From Flavobacterium cheongpyeongense (lineage in GTDB: Bacteria > Bacteroidota > Bacteroidia > Flavobacteriales > Flavobacteriaceae), in contig NZ_QJHK01000003.1 of assembly GCF_003202435.1 (NCBI RefSeq), positions 248,001 through 312,000 of the forward strand: a DNA stretch of 64,000 nucleotides, written 5' to 3'. Below the pieces are notes generated by a model. It saw nothing but the letters and a program-made list of their open reading frames with translations. It was not told the DNA's origin and searched no databases. This document shows, piece by piece, positions 36,056 through 44,843 of the stretch (the stretch's first letter is position 1; every line of letters starts with the position of its first letter). The translations under genes and the position numbers were made by a program.

Positions 36056-37999
36056 ATGTCTGCTTTGCTGCATAACATTTTTTCACCCAGAAATCTTAAA
36101 GCAAATCTGAATAATCTTAGTTATTTGCCAAGATGGATTATCGTTGCTATTGATATAATGGTTCTTGTGTTTTCCTTTACATTGACTTATATGTTGTTTG
36201 AGGGAACAGCATTAGGCTATATTATAACATCAAACTTTTTTTATTTTGTATCAAGTCTTATTTTTGTAAATGTATTTTTTTTCTGGTTGTTTAGGACATA
36301 TTCAGGAATCATCAGGCACTCTTCCTACATTGATGCAATAAAGCTGTTGTTTTCTCAAATGTCAGTTTTGATTTTCTTTTTGATTTTCAATTTAGTTTTT
36401 GAGTTATATTCAGGCTATAAGGCATTTTTAAATACAGGACTTTTTATAAACTTAGTACTTTCTTTTTGTGGATTATTCTTATACAGAGTAGTTGTAAAAC
36501 AGACTTTTGAAATCTATTTTTCAGAAAAAACAGATTCTAAATTAATACGGACAGTTATTTATGGTACGGATGCCAATGCAATTTCAGTTGCAAACGCATT
36601 AAAATTTGAAACTCCTTCAAGGTTTAAGATCGTTGGTTTTGTGGATAAAAACAATCAAAATGCTTCTAAACGAATGCTGGATTTACCTATACTGATTCAA
36701 AAGAAAAAATTACCGGCTTTAATGAGGTCGGTAGCGGCTGAAGCTGTTATTATTGCAGATAAAAGTTTGTCTAAGGAAGAGCAATTAATTATTGTTGACC
36801 AATGTTTAGAGTTTAATTATAAAGTATATGCTGTTCCTTTAATTTCAGATTGGGAAAATCAAAAAGAAATTTCTCAAAAGGTAAAGAATATTCAGATTGA
36901 GGATTTACTAGAGAGAAAGCCAATAGTATTAGACAGTAAATTAATATCCAAACAATTAAAGGATAAGGTTATACTTATCACAGGTGCTGCAGGTTCAATT
37001 GGAAGTGAGATTGTAAGACAGGTCTTAGGATTTAATCCAAAAACTATTGTGATTTTAGATCACGCAGAAACACCATTACATAATTTATGTTTAGAAACTC
37101 TGGCATTGGGTTCTCAAACTATTATAAAAGCTGTTATTGCCGATGTCAAAAGTAAAAAAGCGTTAGAAAAAATATTTTCTGATTTTAGGCCACAGGTAGT
37201 TTTTCATGCAGCGGCTTATAAACACGTTCCTTTAATGGAAGACAATCCTTCGCAGGCAATCCTTACAAATGTTAAGGGTACAAAAAATTTAGCCGATTTA
37301 TCTTGTAAGTATAACGTTAAGAAATTTGTAATGGTTTCTACTGATAAAGCGGTAAATCCAAGCAATGTTATGGGAGCCAGCAAACGTATTGCCGAGAAAT
37401 ATGTTCAGTCTTTGTTTTTGAAAAACAAAAAAGAAAAAGAGGAAGGTGTTACAAAATTTATTACAACCCGTTTTGGAAATGTTTTAGGTTCTAATGGTTC
37501 TGTAGTACCATTATTTACAAAGCAAATAGCAGAGGGAGGTCCTGTCACTATAACCCATCAGGACATCATTCGTTACTTTATGACTATTCCGGAGGCTTGT
37601 CAGTTGGTTTTAGAAGCTGGAGCAATGGGAAATGGAGGAGAAATATATATCTTTGACATGGGAAAACCGGTCAGGATTATTGACTTAGCCAAAAAGATGA
37701 TTAAGTTAGCCGGCTTTATTCCTGATAAAGAAATAAAAATAAAAATTGTGGGGCTTAGGCCAGGTGAAAAATTATATGAAGAGTTATTGAACGACACTTC
37801 TAAAACCTTGCCTACGTATCACAATAAAATTATGATTGCTCAGGAAATACAGGATGAATATGAAAATTTGCATACTGAAATTGAAGAACTCATAGCGATT
37901 GCGAATTTTTATAGTAATGATGACATAGTGGGTAAAATGAAAAAAATTGTTCCTGAATTTAAAAGTATGAATTCTGCTTTTGAAGTTTTAGATAAATAA
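36056..37999 (+). CDS. membrane-bound UDP-GlcNAc 4,6-dehydratase (WbpM/PglF/CapD family)
   Basis: A 647-aa long-form nucleoside-diphosphate-sugar dehydratase. Four N-terminal membrane helices (about residues 25-140) and a linker Rossmann domain precede the SDR domain with Thr309-GAAGSIGSE. In STDKAVNPSNVMGASKR the usual catalytic Tyr is Met439 with Lys443, as in WbpM and PglF. It yields UDP-4-keto-6-deoxy-HexNAc, the substrate expected for the SDR at 30120 and the aminotransferase at 32457. The ATG at 36056 was chosen over an in-frame TTG at 36032. A terminator follows. Confidence 0.9.
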   Translation: MSALLHNIFSPRNLKANLNNLSYLPRWIIVAIDIMVLVFSFTLTYMLFEGTALGYIITSNFFYFVSSLIFVNVFFFWLFRTYSGIIRHSSYIDAIKLLFSQMSVLIFFLIFNLVFELYSGYKAFLNTGLFINLVLSFCGLFLYRVVVKQTFEIYFSEKTDSKLIRTVIYGTDANAISVANALKFETPSRFKIVGFVDKNNQNASKRMLDLPILIQKKKLPALMRSVAAEAVIIADKSLSKEEQLIIVDQCLEFNYKVYAVPLISDWENQKEISQKVKNIQIEDLLERKPIVLDSKLISKQLKDKVILITGAAGSIGSEIVRQVLGFNPKTIVILDHAETPLHNLCLETLALGSQTIIKAVIADVKSKKALEKIFSDFRPQVVFHAAAYKHVPLMEDNPSQAILTNVKGTKNLADLSCKYNVKKFVMVSTDKAVNPSNVMGASKRIAEKYVQSLFLKNKKEKEEGVTKFITTRFGNVLGSNGSVVPLFTKQIAEGGPVTITHQDIIRYFMTIPEACQLVLEAGAMGNGGEIYIFDMGKPVRIIDLAKKMIKLAGFIPDKEIKIKIVGLRPGEKLYEELLNDTSKTLPTYHNKIMIAQEIQDEYENLHTEIEELIAIANFYSNDDIVGKMKKIVPEFKSMNSAFEVLDK

Positions 38000-38031
38000 A
38001 TGTTTGATTATAATAATCTTATTGTATACAT

Positions 38032-38059
38032 AAAAGGTGTTTTATAAAACGCCTTTTTT
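38032..38059 (+). terminator. rho-independent terminator after the dehydratase gene
   Basis: Two 12-nt arms (AAAAGGTGTTTT and AAAACGCCTTTT, one G-U pair) with a minimal loop end in six T. The inner A-T pairs must open to form the loop. It divides the Wzx/Wzy and sugar cluster from the ABC-export cluster. Confidence 0.7.
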
Positions 38060-38107
38060 GCTTTTTAATCTTTTTCTGATTAGGTAAAAATCCTGTTAAT
38101 TAACAAA

Positions 38108-38977
38108 ATGAATAATAATACTCAAAATAATAAAGACTGGCTGTTTGAAATAACACCGAAAAACAATTTCTTTTCTTTAAATTTTAAAGAAATATGGCAA
38201 TACAGGGATTTATTATTTCTGTTTGTGAAACGAGATGTTATAACGGTTTACAAACAAACAGTTTTAGGGCCACTTTGGTATTTGATTCAGCCTTTATTTA
38301 CATCAGTCACGTTTACTATAATTTTTAATAATGTTGCCGGAATTAAAACAGGTGAAATACCTTCATTTTTATTTAATTTAGCAGGAATTACGGTTTGGAA
38401 TTATTTTACTGCCTGCCTTACAGGTACATCTGATACTTTTAAAGCAAATGCCAATATTTTTGGAAAAGTTTATTTCCCCAGAATCATTACACCACTCTCG
38501 GTCGTAATTTCTAATTTAATTAAATTCGGAATTCAATTTCTGATCTTTATAGTATTTTATATTTTTTATTACTTTCAGGGGTATAATTTGATATTGAATA
38601 CGACTATTTTATTTTTTCCGATTTTAATAGCTGTTATGGGTATTTTAGGATTAGGATTAGGAATGCTAATCTCCTCTATGGTTACCAAGTATCGTGATTT
38701 AAGTAATTTGGTTACTTTCGGTGTTCAGTTATTAATGTATTTATCTGCAGTAATGTATCCTATGGAGCTGATAAAAGATAAATTACCTAAATTTGGCTGG
38801 TTGGTAAAATATAACCCATTAGCATATATTATCGAGACCTCTCGTTATATGTTGTTAAATACCGGAGAAATTTCAATTTTAGGATTAGGCTATACTTTAT
38901 TAGTTACCATCGCCGTCTTTTTTGTGGGGCTTTTAATTTTTAATAAAACAGAGAAAAGTTTTATTGACACTGTTTAA
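38108..38977 (+). CDS. wzm: ABC-2 type polysaccharide transporter permease (Wzm)
   Basis: A 289-aa inner-membrane permease with about six helices. LLFLFVKRDVITVYKQTVLGPLWYLIQPLF is the amphipathic N-terminal region of the family, and the C terminus has YNPLAYIIETSRYMLL. With Wzt it exports finished undecaprenyl-linked O-polysaccharide across the inner membrane. The gene starts a new block after the terminator at 38032, though I see no consensus promoter in front of it. Confidence 0.93.
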   Translation: MNNNTQNNKDWLFEITPKNNFFSLNFKEIWQYRDLLFLFVKRDVITVYKQTVLGPLWYLIQPLFTSVTFTIIFNNVAGIKTGEIPSFLFNLAGITVWNYFTACLTGTSDTFKANANIFGKVYFPRIITPLSVVISNLIKFGIQFLIFIVFYIFYYFQGYNLILNTTILFFPILIAVMGILGLGLGMLISSMVTKYRDLSNLVTFGVQLLMYLSAVMYPMELIKDKLPKFGWLVKYNPLAYIIETSRYMLLNTGEISILGLGYTLLVTIAVFFVGLLIFNKTEKSFIDTV

Positions 38978-39006
38978 GAAATCATTATTGATAATTAGTG
39001 TTTCAA

Positions 39007-39040
39007 ATAATTTACAATTCATAATTTACAATTTATAATT
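39007..39040 (+). repeat. 14-bp AT-rich tandem repeat upstream of wzt
   Basis: The unit ATAATTTACAATTC occurs twice (39007-39020 and 39021-39034, one mismatch), followed by a partial copy ATAATT that runs into the wzt start codon. It lies in the 61-base gap between wzm and wzt. Confidence 0.8.
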
Positions 39041-40301
39041 GAAAAAGGATATAATATTAAAAGCCGAAAACATTTCTAAGCAATACCGTTTAGGACAAGT
39101 AGGTACAGGAACTTTAAGCCATGATGTAAACCGTTGGTGGCACCAGATACGTGGTAAAGACGATCCATATTTAAAAATTGGTGATACAAATGATCGTTCT
39201 ACTAAAGGAACTTCTGATTATGTCTGGGCTCTGCAGGATATTAATTTTGAAGTTGAACGCGGAGAAGTTCTCGGCATTATTGGTAAAAACGGAGCAGGAA
39301 AATCCACGCTTTTAAAAATTTTATCTAAGGTAACAGCTCCAACTACAGGAAGTATCAAATCGCGTGGCCGTATTGCTTCACTTTTAGAAGTTGGTACCGG
39401 TTTTAATGGAGAAATGACCGGGCGTGAAAATATTTTCTTAAACGGAGCCATTTTAGGAATGACAAAAAAAGAAATCGCCTCAAAGCTCGATGAAATTATT
39501 GAGTTCTCTGGATGCCAACGCTATGTTGATACTCCTGTAAAACGATACAGTAGTGGTATGACTGTACGTTTGGCTTTTGCCGTAGCTGCTTTTTTAGAGC
39601 CCGAAATCTTGGTAATTGATGAAGTTTTGGCAGTAGGTGATGCTGAGTTTCAAAAGAAAGCCATAGGCAAAATGCAGGATATTTCTAAAGGAGAAGGAAG
39701 AACTGTTTTGTTTGTAAGTCATAATATGGCAGCAATTAAACAATTGTGTACCAAAACTATAATGATGGAAAATGGAATTATGGTTTTTGAGGGTAATACA
39801 AATGAAGGTATAGATTATTATTTGAAGTCAAATCAATATGGAGGATATGTTAATCAATACATTAATGATACATCTAAAGGATCTGGTTTTAGAAAACTCT
39901 CATTAGTAGATGATAAAAAAGATTTACGTACTGAATTTGGTTTTGATGAAAGTATTTTTATTAAAATAGAAGTGAAAATAGATGAGTCGCATTTAAAAGC
40001 ACATTTAGGATTCAGATTGGTCGATATAAAAGGAAGAGTTATTTTTACATCAGAAATAAAACTAGGAGAAAGGATAAAATCAGCGGGTTTATATGAATTT
40101 GAAGTTAAAATACCAGAACAATTTTTAGTGCCAAATCAATTTAATCTTACTTTTGGTCTACATATTCCTAATTTAGAGGTTATAGATTATAAACAAGATT
40201 GTCTTTCTTTCGAAATTGTTGAAACGGGTTCAGATTTTAATCTCTATAGCGGAAATGATTATGGATGTGTTTTTGTGGATTGTAATTGGAAAATTATATA
40301 A
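39039..40301 (+). CDS. wzt: polysaccharide ABC transporter ATPase with C-terminal glycan-binding domain (Wzt)
   Basis: A 420-aa ATPase that drives export through Wzm. Walker A is IGKNGAGKST (81-90), the signature is RYSSGMT (about 169-175), Walker B is LVIDE (191-195) and the H-loop His is 228. Residues from about 260 to the end form an extra beta-rich domain like the Wzt domain that recognises the capped non-reducing end of O-antigen in E. coli O9a-type systems. Translation seems to start at TTG 39039, since homologues begin KKDIILKAENISKQYRLG. The methyltransferase three genes along could supply the cap. Confidence 0.93.
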   Translation: MKKDIILKAENISKQYRLGQVGTGTLSHDVNRWWHQIRGKDDPYLKIGDTNDRSTKGTSDYVWALQDINFEVERGEVLGIIGKNGAGKSTLLKILSKVTAPTTGSIKSRGRIASLLEVGTGFNGEMTGRENIFLNGAILGMTKKEIASKLDEIIEFSGCQRYVDTPVKRYSSGMTVRLAFAVAAFLEPEILVIDEVLAVGDAEFQKKAIGKMQDISKGEGRTVLFVSHNMAAIKQLCTKTIMMENGIMVFEGNTNEGIDYYLKSNQYGGYVNQYINDTSKGSGFRKLSLVDDKKDLRTEFGFDESIFIKIEVKIDESHLKAHLGFRLVDIKGRVIFTSEIKLGERIKSAGLYEFEVKIPEQFLVPNQFNLTFGLHIPNLEVIDYKQDCLSFEIVETGSDFNLYSGNDYGCVFVDCNWKII

Positions 40302-40303
40302 AA

Positions 40304-40930
40304 GTGATACATAAATTAAAGAGATATATTAAGATTTTTTTTTGCAAAAAGAACTCTAAATTAGCGTTGAAGGTTTCTGATTATATAGTTTCTCCTATTT
40401 CATCAAATATTAAAGGAGCTCATATTTCGCTTAGAAACCCAATAAAAAATAAAAAATATATTCTAATAGGAGAGAATTGCCATATTACAGGCAACTTTAT
40501 TTTTGAGATTCAAGATGGTAAAATTACTATAGGTGATAGAACATTCATTGGAGGTGGAACTTTTATTTGTATTGATGAAATAGAAATTGGCAATGATGTT
40601 ATGTTTTCATGGGGATGTACAGTTGCAGATAATAATTCTCATTCTAATATTTGGTCTGAACGTAAAGATGATGTTTTAGATTGGAAAAAAGGCTTAGATG
40701 AAAATAAAATAGGTGCTTACAAAGATTGGACGAATGTAAAAAAAGCTAAAATTACAATAAAGGATAAAGCTTGGATTGGGTTTAATAGTATTATTTTAAA
40801 AGGAGTAACTATAGGTGAAGGAGCTATCGTTGGTGCAGGTAGCGTAGTTACAAAAGATGTCCAAGACTGGACGATTGTAGCAGGGAATCCGGCACGAATG
40901 GTAAAAGAAATTCCAGAAAATGAAAGATAG
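40304..40930 (+). CDS. hexapeptide-repeat acyltransferase
   Basis: A 208-aa left-handed beta-helix protein of the WbbJ/LacA type. Hexapeptide turns occur at KITIGDRTFIGGG, IEIGNDVMFSWGC and ITIKDKAWIGFNSIILKGVTIGEGAIVGAGSVVTKD; the catalytic His is probably in DNNSHSN. It likely acetylates a sugar of the ABC-exported glycan. The start is uncertain: GTG at 40304, right after the wzt stop, is preferred; TTG at 40286 would overlap wzt. It overlaps the next gene by 11 bases if that gene starts at 40920. Confidence 0.8.
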   Translation: MIHKLKRYIKIFFCKKNSKLALKVSDYIVSPISSNIKGAHISLRNPIKNKKYILIGENCHITGNFIFEIQDGKITIGDRTFIGGGTFICIDEIEIGNDVMFSWGCTVADNNSHSNIWSERKDDVLDWKKGLDENKIGAYKDWTNVKKAKITIKDKAWIGFNSIILKGVTIGEGAIVGAGSVVTKDVQDWTIVAGNPARMVKEIPENER

Positions 40931-41798
40931 AATGACTTGGGAAGAAACTATTAAGTTTATTCGGACGCAGCCAGAATTTGATTATTTAGTGGATAAAGCT
41001 TATTTTGAAGAAAATCTTCCTTTAAATGTAGAACGTTTTACAAAAAGTGAAGAATTTATTGAAACTCTAAAAATTTTAAAACAATATCAACCTTTCGCTA
41101 AAACAATTTTAGATATTGGTAGTGGAAACGGAATTAGTGCCGTGGCATTGGCCTTAGAAGGTTATCATGTTGTATCTATAGAGCCAGATCCAAGCGAGAC
41201 TATTGGTGCTGGAGCAATTAGGAAATTAAAACATCACTATAATTTAACTAATTTAGAGATTTACGAAGCTTTTGCTGAAGAACTCCAACTGCAAAGTGAA
41301 AGTTTTGATATAGTTTATACGCGTCAATGCATGCATCATGCATACGATCTGGATAAATTTGTTGCTGAGGCAAGCAGAGTCACAAAAAAAAGGGGATTAT
41401 TTATTACCATTCGGGATCATGTAATTTTTAATCAAAAAGACAAAGAATGGTTTTTAGAAAATCATCCCCTGCAAAAATTTTACGGAGGGGAAAACGCCTT
41501 TCAAACTGTAGAATATAGAACGGCGATGGAAAAAGCAGGCTTAAAAGTAGAAAAAGAAATCAAATATTATGAGAGTGTCATAAATTATTTTCCGGTTTCT
41601 AAAGAAGAAATTCTGAATAACTTTCAAATTAGAAGATCAAAAGCAATCTCCAATTTTAAGAATAAATTTGGCATTTTATCAAGGCTTACTTTTTTTCAGT
41701 ATTTATATTTAAAGAGGAAAGGTTTAAATGAAAGTAAGAAGTTAAATGAAAATGAAATTCCAGGAAGAATGTATTCTTATATAACAATAAAAACATGA
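40920..41798 (+). CDS. class I SAM-dependent methyltransferase
   Basis: A 292-aa methyltransferase. Motif I is TILDIGSGNG (about residues 62-71), followed by VVSIEPD and the acceptor-site FDIVYTRQCMHHAYDLDKF. The substrate cannot be read from sequence. Its position behind wzm, wzt and an acyltransferase makes a glycan-modifying role likely, possibly an O-methyl cap that ends chain growth. ATG 40932, just after the previous stop, is an alternative start. It overlaps the next gene by 4 bases. Confidence 0.82.
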   Translation: MKDRMTWEETIKFIRTQPEFDYLVDKAYFEENLPLNVERFTKSEEFIETLKILKQYQPFAKTILDIGSGNGISAVALALEGYHVVSIEPDPSETIGAGAIRKLKHHYNLTNLEIYEAFAEELQLQSESFDIVYTRQCMHHAYDLDKFVAEASRVTKKRGLFITIRDHVIFNQKDKEWFLENHPLQKFYGGENAFQTVEYRTAMEKAGLKVEKEIKYYESVINYFPVSKEEILNNFQIRRSKAISNFKNKFGILSRLTFFQYLYLKRKGLNESKKLNENEIPGRMYSYITIKT

Positions 41799-42688
41799 AA
41801 ATCTTAATTATAGGTTCCAGTGGATTTATTGGCAGTCATTGCGTTGATTATTTTTCTAATAAAGGATTTGAAGTCTGGGAAGCAGATGTTAATGCAAGTC
41901 AAAAAGAAAAATTTTACAAAATAGAACGTCATAACTCTGATTTTTCTGCAGCTTTTAAGGAAAACAAATTTGATGTTTGTATTAATGCATCAGGCTCTGC
42001 ACATGTTGGTTTTTCTTTTGAAAATCCTTCACAGGATTTTGAACTTAATGTTGTTAATGTACAGAAAATATTAGTAGCGATTAGGGACTATAATAGTAAT
42101 TGTAAGTTTATTAATTTTTCCAGTGCTGCTGTTTATGGTAACCCGAAAGTTTTACCAATTGCAGAGAACAGTATTTGCAAACCATTGTCTCCTTATGGTT
42201 TTCATAAATTGCAAAGTGAACTGCTCTTAACAGAATATCATAAATTTTTTGGGTTGCATACTTGTAGCTTACGCGTTTTTTCGGCATACGGACCAGGGTT
42301 AAGAAAACAGCTTTTTTGGGATTTGTACCAAAAGGCAATTGATAATGAAATAGTTTCTCTTTTTGGTTCCGGTACTGAGACCAGGGATTTTATATATATA
42401 GATGATTTAATACAAATTTTAGATTTAGTTATTCACCATTCTTCTTTTCAAGGCTCCATTTATAATGTGGCAAGTAATACTGAAACTACAATTGCTCAAG
42501 CAGCAAAAGTTTTCATTAAAGAGTTTTCTCCTCAAAAGAAACTTGCTTTTAACGGAGAAACTAAAATTGGAGATCCTAATAATTGGGTAGCAGATATTAC
42601 CGGAATTATTCAAATGGGTTTTCAAAAGACATTCAGTTTAGAAGAAGGGATTAAAAAATATGTTTTATGGCTAAAAGAATTAAAATAG
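41795..42688 (+). CDS. NAD-dependent epimerase/dehydratase family protein
   Basis: A 297-aa extended SDR with GSSGFIGSH at the N terminus, FSSAAVYG, and the catalytic Tyr134/Lys138 (SPYGFHKLQSE). TRDFIYIDD and the C-terminal KTFSLEEGIKKYV are typical of UDP- or GDP-sugar epimerases, dehydratases and reductases. No specific product can be assigned. It is coupled to both neighbours: a 4-base overlap upstream and 22 bases downstream. Confidence 0.83.
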   Translation: MKILIIGSSGFIGSHCVDYFSNKGFEVWEADVNASQKEKFYKIERHNSDFSAAFKENKFDVCINASGSAHVGFSFENPSQDFELNVVNVQKILVAIRDYNSNCKFINFSSAAVYGNPKVLPIAENSICKPLSPYGFHKLQSELLLTEYHKFFGLHTCSLRVFSAYGPGLRKQLFWDLYQKAIDNEIVSLFGSGTETRDFIYIDDLIQILDLVIHHSSFQGSIYNVASNTETTIAQAAKVFIKEFSPQKKLAFNGETKIGDPNNWVADITGIIQMGFQKTFSLEEGIKKYVLWLKELK

Positions 42689-43815
42689 GGATTGTTTATT
42701 CTTACGACGAAAATTGGATTGGAGGGACCTATTATTACCAAAATCTCATACAGTCTCTTAATTTATTAGCTGATAATCAAAAACCACATCTGATTATCTT
42801 AAGTAACGATCCATCTTCTTTTGAATCAATTCACTCATTTAACTATCCATTTATCACTTATAAGCAATTAAATAAGCCACCGTCTTTTTTAAAAAAATGT
42901 TTGAACAAGTTGTTTAGAATGATGTTCAGAAGGGATATAGCGAAAAAAAAAGTAAACTATGGGATAGATGTCTTGTTTCACCCCACTGAAATACAAATTC
43001 CAAATTCAATTAGAAAGCATTTATACTGGATACCGGATTTTCAGGAACTTTATCTGCCTCATCTTTTCTCAGAAGATTATTTGTATTTTAGAAAAAAAAC
43101 GCAAAAAGAACTATTGTCAAATGATAAATATATTTTGTTCAGTAGTAATGATGCAAGCCATGATTTTAAGAAACTGTATCCTAATGCAAAATCAAAGACC
43201 TATGTAGTGAATTTTAGTGTTTTTCACCCCAATTATTCGAATATTGACATTGAAAAACTTAGAATTAAATATAATCTAGATGCAGTTCCGTACTTTTTTT
43301 CTCCTAATCAATTTTGGAAGCATAAAAACCATATTATTGTTTTAAAAGCTGTAAAGAAAATCAAAGAAAGTTATAATTATAACTTTCAGGTTGTTTTTTC
43401 GGGTAAAGAGTATGATCATAGAAATCCTGCTTATTTTGATGATATAAAACAATTTGTAAAAGATCATAACTTACAAGATAATATTAAATTTTTAGGATTT
43501 ATTGACAGAGGAGAACAGTTGTGTTTTATGAATAATGCTTTATCCGTAATACAACCTTCGTTATTTGAAGGATGGAGTAGTGTGGTTGAAGATGCTAAAG
43601 CCATGAATCAAAATGTTATAGTTTCATCCTTAAATGTTCATAAAGAACAATTAGGCAATCAGGGGTATTTTTTTGATCCTGAGAATGAAGAAGAGTTGAT
43701 AAATAAAATGGTTTATTTTTTAGAAAATAATGTCAATAGGCCAGAGTTTAAATATAAAGACCAATTGTATTTATTCGGACAGAAATTTATGGATGTAATT
43801 TCAGTAATCAATTAA
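42667..43815 (+). CDS. glycosyltransferase family 4
   Basis: A 382-aa GT-B enzyme with an N-terminal WIGGTYYYQNLIQSL acceptor-side motif, FHPTEIQIP, and a C-terminal donor region FFSPNQFWKHKNHIIVLKA and PSLFEGWSSVVEDAKAMNQNVIVS, a modified EX7E motif. It is of the mannosyl/rhamnosyl-transferase-like GT4 group. Its 5' end lies 22 bases inside the preceding gene. Confidence 0.83.
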   Translation: MAKRIKIGIVYSYDENWIGGTYYYQNLIQSLNLLADNQKPHLIILSNDPSSFESIHSFNYPFITYKQLNKPPSFLKKCLNKLFRMMFRRDIAKKKVNYGIDVLFHPTEIQIPNSIRKHLYWIPDFQELYLPHLFSEDYLYFRKKTQKELLSNDKYILFSSNDASHDFKKLYPNAKSKTYVVNFSVFHPNYSNIDIEKLRIKYNLDAVPYFFSPNQFWKHKNHIIVLKAVKKIKESYNYNFQVVFSGKEYDHRNPAYFDDIKQFVKDHNLQDNIKFLGFIDRGEQLCFMNNALSVIQPSLFEGWSSVVEDAKAMNQNVIVSSLNVHKEQLGNQGYFFDPENEEELINKMVYFLENNVNRPEFKYKDQLYLFGQKFMDVISVIN

Positions 43816-43817
43816 AA

Positions 43818-44708
43818 ATGAACTACCCGAAAATATCAATTGTAACACCAAATTTTAACGGAGGAGAATATCTGGAGGATACTATTCTGTCTGTTTTATC
43901 TCAGAACTACCCTAATCTGGAGTATATTATTATTGATGGTGGCAGTACTGATAATTCAATTGATATTATTAAAAAGTATGAAGACCAATTAACATACTGG
44001 ATAAGCGAGCCTGATAATGGTTTATATCAAGCAGTCCAAAAAGGATTTGATAAATCGACCGGTGAAATTATGGCGTGGATCAATTCAGACGATGTGTATC
44101 ATCCAAAAGCTTTTTTTACGGTTGCTGAAATATTTAACTTAGACGGAGTAAACTGGCTTCAGGGAGTTCCCTCTACTTTAGATGAGGGAGGCAGGACAAT
44201 AGGGGTCAGTAAAGTAAAAAGATGGTCCAAATTTAATTATTATACAGGTAACTTTCATTGGATCCAGCAAGAGTCTGTTTTTTGGAGACGATCTTTATGG
44301 CAAATCTCAGGAGGGAAATTGGAAACTGAAATGAAATATGCAAGTGATTTAGAATTGTGGCTTCGTTTTTTTAGGTTTGAAAAATTATTTGTTACCAATG
44401 CTTTGTTAGCAGGTTTTCGGGTAAGATCCAAAAATCAACTGTCTTTAGATCATAAGGATGCCTATTTCATAGAAGCGAGTGATAGAATAAATATTGAGGT
44501 TAACAATGCCATTTCACTTGAAGAAAAAAAAATAGCAATACAAATAAGAAAATATGACCTTGCAATAAATAAATTCCGATTCAAACCTTTTAAACAAATA
44601 TTTGGTGCCATTTTTTACCTGAAAATGAAAAAAACGAAAGAATCACTATTTGATTATCCGCCTTTGATAACCTTTGACAGAATCAACCAGAAATTTAAAA
44701 TTGAATAA
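43818..44708 (+). CDS. glycosyltransferase family 2
   Basis: A 296-aa GT-A enzyme: ISIVTPNFNGGEYLEDTILSVLSQ, then YIIIDGGSTDNSI, then WISEPDNGLYQAVQKGF and the metal-binding NSDD. WIQQESVFWRRSLW and the DLELWLRFFRFE acceptor region follow. Donor unknown. It begins two bases after the preceding stop. Confidence 0.88.
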   Translation: MNYPKISIVTPNFNGGEYLEDTILSVLSQNYPNLEYIIIDGGSTDNSIDIIKKYEDQLTYWISEPDNGLYQAVQKGFDKSTGEIMAWINSDDVYHPKAFFTVAEIFNLDGVNWLQGVPSTLDEGGRTIGVSKVKRWSKFNYYTGNFHWIQQESVFWRRSLWQISGGKLETEMKYASDLELWLRFFRFEKLFVTNALLAGFRVRSKNQLSLDHKDAYFIEASDRINIEVNNAISLEEKKIAIQIRKYDLAINKFRFKPFKQIFGAIFYLKMKKTKESLFDYPPLITFDRINQKFKIE

Positions 44709-44711
44709 AGT

Positions 44712-44843
44712 ATGCTAAAAATAAAAAAATTAAATAATCAAGAAACATTAGATATATCAAATAAAATCAGAAATAGATATTTACAAGAACATTCAAAAGA
44801 TCAACAGACAATAAATAAATTATCCAATGCGAATAGGCTATAA
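44712..44843 (+). CDS. possible 43-aa small ORF or displaced N terminus of the next glycosyltransferase
   Basis: An ATG three bases after the preceding stop opens a 43-residue Lys/Asn-rich frame that ends inside the next gene, in a different frame. It fills the otherwise unexplained 118-base gap. It could be a translational coupler or the original N terminus of the glycosyltransferase at 44827, separated by a one-base frameshift. I recognise no family. Confidence 0.3.
   Translation: MLKIKKLNNQETLDISNKIRNRYLQEHSKDQQTINKLSNANRL

Noticed and set aside
39007..39040. AT-rich tandem units considered as a CRISPR remnant
   Set aside because: Units are 14 bases and directly adjacent with no spacers; no cas genes are in the window.
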